Part shown: piece after piece, positions 59,270 through 64,000 of the stretch
Layout: every line of letters starts with the position of its first letter
Position numbering within the stretch: the stretch's first letter is position 1
Source of the DNA: Sphingomonadales bacterium UBA2369
GTDB lineage: Bacteria > Pseudomonadota > Alphaproteobacteria > Sphingomonadales > Sphingomonadaceae
DNA: 64,000 nt
Assembly (NCBI GenBank): GCA_002344055.1
Contig: DDTH01000008.1
Coordinates: 88,161-152,160 of the forward strand
Direction: 5' to 3'
Made by a program: the position numbers and the translations under genes
Notes under the pieces: generated by a model
Database searches by the model: none
The model's input: the letters and a program-made list of their open reading frames with translations, nothing else
Told to the model about the DNA's origin: nothing

Positions 59270-59599
59270 ATGGCCTTCATGACCCTGGCAATCCTGAGCC
59301 TCACCGCATCGACACTGCAGCCACAGACGCCTGTGCGCCTGCGCAGCGGCTCGATTTCCAATGCCGACTATCCTGCGGCGGCGGCCGGCGCTTCCGGGAC
59401 CACGCGCGTAAGTCTGGTGATCGATACGAATGGCCGTGTCGCCCACTGCTCTGTCGCGCAATCTTCCGGCAATTCGGTACTCGACGGCATCAGCTGCCCG
59501 TTGGTCGCGCAGCGCTACCGTTTCACGCCGGCGACGCGCGACGGGCAGGCGGTGACGGGAAACTACCAGCAGTCGATCCGCTGGACTCCACCGCGCTGA
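59270..59599 (+). CDS. TonB C-terminal-domain-like secreted protein
   Basis: A 109-aa protein with an N-terminal signal-like segment (FMTLAILSLTAST) and a domain starting ISNADYPAAAAGASGTTRVS. This resembles the TonB C-terminal fold (Y/DYPxxA...GxvxvxF/L.id.nGrV...c.v..SSG...lD...c). GHxxYP is replaced by NADYP. Single-domain TonB-C proteins without an anchor are frequent in sphingomonads, and the function is unclear. GGAGAG precedes ATG 59270. A longer frame from 59243 adds nine codons without support. Ends 7 nt before the convergent comEC. Confidence 0.72.
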   Translation: MAFMTLAILSLTASTLQPQTPVRLRSGSISNADYPAAAAGASGTTRVSLVIDTNGRVAHCSVAQSSGNSVLDGISCPLVAQRYRFTPATRDGQAVTGNYQQSIRWTPPR

Positions 59600-59606
59600 T
59601 TGGTGC

Positions 59607-61703
59607 TCAATAGGCCCAGGGATGCCGGCCGATCTGGTCGCGCACGCTGATCACTTTCGGGTTCGCTCGCAGCGAGAAGGCGAGGCCGCCCGTTTCCCGC
59701 AGCATATTGCGGTCCGCCTTTAGCCAGCGGGGACGGCAGGCATCGGGCAACGCCCGGTCGCTGACCACGATATCGGCCGCGGCACAGGCAGCGATCATCT
59801 GATCCCATTGCACGAAGTCGCGGCTACGTGTCGCAAGGATGCGATAGCGGCGTGAGCCGGCGAGTTCGTAGACGCATAGGGCATCGCTGCACGCCGCTTC
59901 GCGCACCGTGTCGAGCTCCAGAAAATCAGGTTCGACACCGGACAATTCCGCCAGCACGTCGCGGACATATTCGCCGGCGCGTGGACGCAGCAGCGCGAGC
60001 TGGCCCTCCGGGGTCCGTACAGCAAGATGCTTGCCGTCGCTGGTAACGAGCAGATCCGGCGGCGTCGCCGTCACGATCGCCACGATCCCGAATGCCAGCG
60101 GCACCCCGCCCCACCAGCGCCAGCGTTGCCGCCACAGGCCGATCCAGAGCAACCCGCCAATCACCAGCAGGAACACACCCGCCGGCACCGCGGGGACCAG
60201 CGCCACCGCGCCCGGCGCCGCCGCGACGCCGTGCGCCAGCCCGACCAGCAGCCACAAGGCCTGCTCCGTCAGCCACCAAAAGGGCGCGCCGAGCCCGGCC
60301 AGATCGAACAGCAACGCCATTGCTTCCAGCGGCATGATGATGAACGTCGTGAGCGGGATTGCGAGAATGTTGGCGACCGCGCCGTAAACGCCAGCCTGGT
60401 GAAAGTGGAAAAGGGCGATGGGGGAGATGGCCAGTTCCACCGCCAGCCCGGTCAGCAGCAGGCCCAGCAGGCCCCGGCCGAAGCGCTTCAGCCAGCTTTC
60501 CTCGCGCCGGGTCAGCAAGGCCCGAACGCGCGGATGCTCGTGCAGCGCGACGATCGCGGTGATCGCCGCGAAGCTGAGCTGGAAGCTCGGTCCCGCCGCC
60601 GCTTCGGGCCAGAAGAGCAGGACGATCACCGCTCCGGTCGCAACCAGCCGCAGCGTGATCGCTTCGCGCCCCATCGCAATGCCGATCAGGACCAGAATGG
60701 CCGCGACGCAGGATCGCACCGTCGGCACCTCAGCGCCGGTGAACAAAGTGTAGGCGATGGCGACCAGCCCGGCGATCCCGGCGGCGACCAGCACCAGGTT
60801 GAAACGCAGTGCCAGAAAAGGACTTAGCGCCAGCAAGCGCAACGCCAGCAACATCACTGCGCCCACAACGGCGGTGATATGCAGCCCGCTGACTGAAAGC
60901 AGATGCGCCAGCCCAGACGCGCGCATCGCCTCGGCATCCTCCTTGCTGATCGCGCCCTGATCGCCAGTCGCCAGCGCCGCCGCGATCGCGCCCGGGCTGT
61001 CCGGCATTTGCGCCTGGATGTGCGCGGACGTTCGCTGGCGTGATGCGTTCAGCCAGGCGCTCCAGCCCTCTTCCGTCGGCCGCTCGACAATCTCCACTTG
61101 CCCGAGCACGCGCCCCGTCGCCCCGATCCGCGCGAACCAGGCCGTCCGCGCGAAATCGTACGCGCCCGGCAACGCCATTGGCGGCGGCGGCAGAAGATAG
61201 GCGCGCAATCGCACCGCCACGCCCGGCTCCAGCCCCTCCGGCGCCTCGTCGATCGGCACGGATACCCGCACTTGCGGTGGCAAAGCGGGCGCGTCGCGCG
61301 GCGCCAGCAGCAGCCGGACCTGATCCCGCGCCGCCAGACGGTCGGCCCTGATGACATCGGCGGTGAAGACGGACGCCCCCGGCCGCTCCAGCCGCGGCGC
61401 CGCTACGCTTTCCGCCCGCGCCCAGATCAGGGCGCAGCCTATCCCCGCGAACAAGGCGAACCAGGCCAAAGCCGCCAGCGTGCGGGTCCCCCGCCCCAGC
61501 GCCAAAGCCCCGAGCAGGACCGCCCCGCAGCCGGCGATGAACGCCGTCCACCCCATCGGCTCCGGCAGCCAGAACCAGGCGGCGATACCGGCAAGCAGCC
61601 CGACCGGGATCCACAGCGGCAATTGCTCGCGCTCGACTTCCAGCAGCCTCTCGAGCCGCCCGAAGGCGGCGCCGGTCGCGCCACCGAGCCGTGCCAAGAC
61701 CAC
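59607..61703 (-). CDS. comEC: ComEC/Rec2 family competence protein
   Basis: A 698-aa polytopic membrane protein. The N-terminal DUF4131-like region is followed by the ComEC core with LSVSGLHITAVVGAVMLLAL near residue 270, and around eight TM helices up to residue 520. The C-terminal 150 residues take the place of the metallo-beta-lactamase domain but lack an HxHxDH motif, as in related alphaproteobacteria. It is the predicted channel for DNA uptake during natural transformation. Divergent from gltX with a 77-bp spacer. Confidence 0.9.
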   Translation of the reverse strand: MVLARLGGATGAAFGRLERLLEVEREQLPLWIPVGLLAGIAAWFWLPEPMGWTAFIAGCGAVLLGALALGRGTRTLAALAWFALFAGIGCALIWARAESVAAPRLERPGASVFTADVIRADRLAARDQVRLLLAPRDAPALPPQVRVSVPIDEAPEGLEPGVAVRLRAYLLPPPPMALPGAYDFARTAWFARIGATGRVLGQVEIVERPTEEGWSAWLNASRQRTSAHIQAQMPDSPGAIAAALATGDQGAISKEDAEAMRASGLAHLLSVSGLHITAVVGAVMLLALRLLALSPFLALRFNLVLVAAGIAGLVAIAYTLFTGAEVPTVRSCVAAILVLIGIAMGREAITLRLVATGAVIVLLFWPEAAAGPSFQLSFAAITAIVALHEHPRVRALLTRREESWLKRFGRGLLGLLLTGLAVELAISPIALFHFHQAGVYGAVANILAIPLTTFIIMPLEAMALLFDLAGLGAPFWWLTEQALWLLVGLAHGVAAAPGAVALVPAVPAGVFLLVIGGLLWIGLWRQRWRWWGGVPLAFGIVAIVTATPPDLLVTSDGKHLAVRTPEGQLALLRPRAGEYVRDVLAELSGVEPDFLELDTVREAACSDALCVYELAGSRRYRILATRSRDFVQWDQMIAACAAADIVVSDRALPDACRPRWLKADRNMLRETGGLAFSLRANPKVISVRDQIGRHPWAY

Positions 61704-61780
61704 CCCTTCCTCGCCCCCTCCGCGCTATGCTACGGCCCCGCGTCCGCCCGACGGACCCGACATTCTTGGAGAACAGGCGC

Positions 61781-63187
61781 GTGAGCGCAACCAACCCCAC
61801 CAATATGGCGCAAATCGTCACGCGCTTCGCCCCGTCACCGACCGGCTTCCTGCACATTGGCGGCGCCCGCACCGCTCTGTTCAACTGGCTCTATGCCCGC
61901 CGCCATGGCGGCCGCTTCGTGCTCAGGATCGAGGATACCGACAAGGCGCGCTCGACCGACGCGGCGATCGAGGCGATTCTGGATGGCATGCGCTGGCTCG
62001 GTCTCGATTGGGACGGCCACGAATATTATCAGTCGCAATTCTGGGCGCGGCATGCCGAGGTCGCTAACGCGATGCTCGCCTCCGGCCATGCCTATCGCTG
62101 CTACCTGACCGCAGAGGAGCTGGCCGCCGCCCGCGAGGCCGCGCAGCGCGAGCGCCGCCCCTTCCGCATCGACAGCAAGTGGCGCGACTCCGCCGATCCC
62201 GCCCCCGATCTGCCCTTTGTCGTCCGCCTGAAAGCGCCGCGCGATGGCGAAACGGTGATCGAGGATCAGGTCCAGGGCCGTGTCACCGTCCAGAACCAGG
62301 AAATCGACGACTTCGTCCTGCTCCGCTCCGACGGCTCGCCCACCTACATGCTCGCGGTGGTCGTGGACGACCACGACATGGGCGTCACCCACGTGATTCG
62401 TGGCGATGACCACCTCAACAATGCCTTCCGTCAGCTCGCGATCATCCGCGCGATGGGGTGGCCGGAGCCGGTCTATGCGCACGTCCCCCTGATCCACGGG
62501 CCGGACGGCGCGAAGATGTCGAAGCGGCACGGCGCGGTCGGCGTCGATGCGTATCGCGACGAGCTCGGAATGCTGCCGGAAGCGGTGTTCAACTATCTGC
62601 TGCGGCTCGGCTGGGGGCATGGCGATGACGAGATCATCAGCCGCGAACAAGCGATGGAATGGTTCGATCTCGACCATGTCGGCAAGTCGCCATCGCGCTT
62701 CGACATGAAGAAGCTGGAGAATCTCAACGGGCATTATCTGCGCGAGGCCGACGACACGCGCCTCGCCGCTCTGGTTGCCGCGCAGCTGGGCCGCGAGGAT
62801 GACGGACTTCTCGCCCGCGCCATGCCCAGCCTGAAAATGCGTGCGAAAAGCCTCCACGAACTGGCCGAAGGCGCGCACTTCCTGTTCGCATCCCGCCCAC
62901 TGGTAATGGACGAGAAGGCCGCCGGCTTGCTACAAGGCGACGCGCCGGACCTGCTGGCAGCGATCCATGCCGAGCTTTCCAGGCTCGATACGTGGAGCGC
63001 GGAAACGACCGAGCAGGCGGTGCGAGAGGTTGCCGAGGCAAAGGGAGTGAAGCTTGGCCAGGTCGCGCAGCCTTTGCGCGCCGCTCTCACTGGCCGTGGG
63101 ACATCCCCGGGTATTTTTGATGTGCTGGCGTTGCTCGGGCGGGACGAAAGCCTCGCGCGCATCGCCGATCAGGCAAAGAAGGACTAA
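61781..63187 (+). CDS. gltX: Glutamyl-tRNA synthetase
   Basis: A 468-aa class I synthetase. The HIGH region is FAPSPTGFLHIGGARTALFN, the ID loop LRIEDTDKARS follows, and the KMSKS-type loop is AKMSKRHGAVGV. The discriminating part YLLRLGWGHGDDEIISREQ fits GluRS. GTG 61781 is selected since GGAGAACAGGCGC gives a Shine-Dalgarno. An ATG at 61805 would remove eight residues and is possible. Citrate synthase starts 2 nt after its stop. Confidence 0.95.
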   Translation: MSATNPTNMAQIVTRFAPSPTGFLHIGGARTALFNWLYARRHGGRFVLRIEDTDKARSTDAAIEAILDGMRWLGLDWDGHEYYQSQFWARHAEVANAMLASGHAYRCYLTAEELAAAREAAQRERRPFRIDSKWRDSADPAPDLPFVVRLKAPRDGETVIEDQVQGRVTVQNQEIDDFVLLRSDGSPTYMLAVVVDDHDMGVTHVIRGDDHLNNAFRQLAIIRAMGWPEPVYAHVPLIHGPDGAKMSKRHGAVGVDAYRDELGMLPEAVFNYLLRLGWGHGDDEIISREQAMEWFDLDHVGKSPSRFDMKKLENLNGHYLREADDTRLAALVAAQLGREDDGLLARAMPSLKMRAKSLHELAEGAHFLFASRPLVMDEKAAGLLQGDAPDLLAAIHAELSRLDTWSAETTEQAVREVAEAKGVKLGQVAQPLRAALTGRGTSPGIFDVLALLGRDESLARIADQAKKD

Positions 63188-63189
63188 GC

Positions 63190-64000
63190 ATGGCGGAAGA
63201 CAAGGCGACCCTCAGCATCGGCGGCAAGAGCTACGAACACCCTCTGCGCTCCGGCAGCGTCGGCCCCCAGGTCGTCGATATCCGCAAGCTGTACGGGGAA
63301 GCCGACGTCTTCACCTACGATCCCGGCTTTACCTCCACGGCGAGCTGCCAGTCGGAAATCACCTATATCGACGGTGACGCGGGCATCCTTCTGCACCGCG
63401 GCTATCCGATCGATCAGCTGGCCGAACAATCGACCTTCATGGAGGTCTGCTATCTGCTGCTGGAGGGCGAGCTGCCGAACAAGAGCGAGCTTGACGGCTT
63501 TACGCATACGATCATGCGCCACACGATGCTGCACGAGCAGCTGGCGACCTTCTATCGCGGCTTCCGCCGCGACGCGCACCCGATGGCGATCATGTGCGGC
63601 GTGGTCGGCGCACTCTCCGCTTTCTATCACGACAGCACCGACATCACCGATCCGGTGCAGCGCAAGATCGCCTCGCACCGGCTGATCGCGAAAATGCCGA
63701 CGATCGCGGCGATGGCGTACAAATATTCCATCGGCCAGCCGTTCATGTATCCGCAGAACAGCCTGACCTACACCGGCAACTTCCTGCGCATGACTTTCGG
63801 CGTCCCGGCCGAGCCTTATGAGGTCAATCCGGTCATCGAGAATGCGATGCGCCGCATCTTCATTCTCCATGCGGACCATGAGCAGAATGCCTCGACCTCG
63901 ACCGTGCGTCTCGCCGGTTCGTCGGGCGCCAACCCGTTCGCCTGTATCGCCGCCGGCATCGCCTGCCTTTGGGGTCCGGCCCATGGCGGCGCTAACGAGG
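63190..64000 (+). CDS. gltA: Citrate synthase, N-terminal part
   Basis: The first 270 codons of a type II (NADH-sensitive-type) citrate synthase, cut by the right edge. It starts MAEDKATLSIGGKSYEHPLR and shows FTYDPGFTSTASCQSEITYI, LLHRGYPIDQLAEQSTFMEV, RRIFILHADHEQNASTSTVR with a catalytic-site His, and LWGPAHGGANE at the edge. It condenses oxaloacetate and acetyl-CoA in the TCA cycle. It follows gltX by 2 nt, which implies co-transcription. Confidence 0.96.
   Translation, partial: MAEDKATLSIGGKSYEHPLRSGSVGPQVVDIRKLYGEADVFTYDPGFTSTASCQSEITYIDGDAGILLHRGYPIDQLAEQSTFMEVCYLLLEGELPNKSELDGFTHTIMRHTMLHEQLATFYRGFRRDAHPMAIMCGVVGALSAFYHDSTDITDPVQRKIASHRLIAKMPTIAAMAYKYSIGQPFMYPQNSLTYTGNFLRMTFGVPAEPYEVNPVIENAMRRIFILHADHEQNASTSTVRLAGSSGANPFACIAAGIACLWGPAHGGANE

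Noticed and set aside
1..64000. CRISPR arrays, IS elements or prophage genes
   Set aside because: No regularly spaced direct repeats, transposase motifs or phage structural genes were seen. The only tyrosine recombinase is XerD in its normal context.

Overview
The window is a high-GC alphaproteobacterial chromosome segment, most likely from a sphingomonad (Sphingomonadales). The evidence is the gene content and order (tpiA-secG-pyrG, ppiD-trpG-lexA, comEC-gltX-gltA, proS-lolC-lolD-gpx-dnaE, accA-xerD), the degenerate PHP motif of DnaE, the alphaproteobacterial LexA box GTTC-N7-GTTC, the short cysS and proS products, and many compact operons with 4-nt start/stop overlaps. No rRNA, IS element, prophage or CRISPR array was seen. 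One tRNA gene, tRNA-Leu(TAG), is present.

Layout. 1-3.1 kb: end of a phenylacetate degradation cluster (thiolase paaJ running off the left edge, divergent paaG-paaZ). 3.1-8.7 kb: glutaminyl cyclotransferase lipoprotein, a bile-acid/Na+ symporter-like transporter, small enzymes, a lipoprotein and a TonB-dependent receptor. 8.7-12.7 kb: alpha/beta hydrolase, TetR regulator, acyl-CoA dehydrogenase and a secreted esterase. 12.8-15.5 kb: a telA operon with two paralogous XpaC-like membrane proteins. 15.7-25 kb: glycine-zipper protein, accA, xerD, two sphingomonad-type membrane/periplasmic proteins, aroK, a CPA2 antiporter, an IscU-like scaffold, cysS and cvpA.

25.3-29.1 kb is a foreign-looking two-gene, translationally coupled unit: an unassigned 587-aa protein plus a 707-aa protein with two phospholipase-D half-motifs. 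It sits between housekeeping genes and is the best candidate here for an undescribed (possibly defence) system. 29.2-39.9 kb holds a glycosyltransferase, trigger factor with an unusual His-rich/Lys-Ala tail, tRNA-Leu, an M28 peptidase, a coupled operon of GNAT, JmjC-like cupin and polysaccharide deacetylase, an acyl-CoA ligase and small envelope proteins. 39.9-47.7 kb is the dnaE/gpx/lolDC/proS block. 47.9-48.1 kb may encode a structured RNA in front of a phospholipase D gene.

50.8-52.3 kb is a second, strikingly AT-rich insertion carrying one Sll1717-type P-loop ATPase with a G8 tract as its Shine-Dalgarno, again a defence-like singleton. 52.4-64 kb is core: pyrG, secG, tpiA, ppiD, trpG (without trpE/D/C next to it), lexA with three tandem LexA half-sites, a VOC protein, a TonB-C protein, comEC, gltX and the start of gltA.

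Functional assignments rest on motifs read by eye and knowledge of families. No database search was possible. Start codons were re-chosen where a Shine-Dalgarno, signal peptide or overlap decided them.
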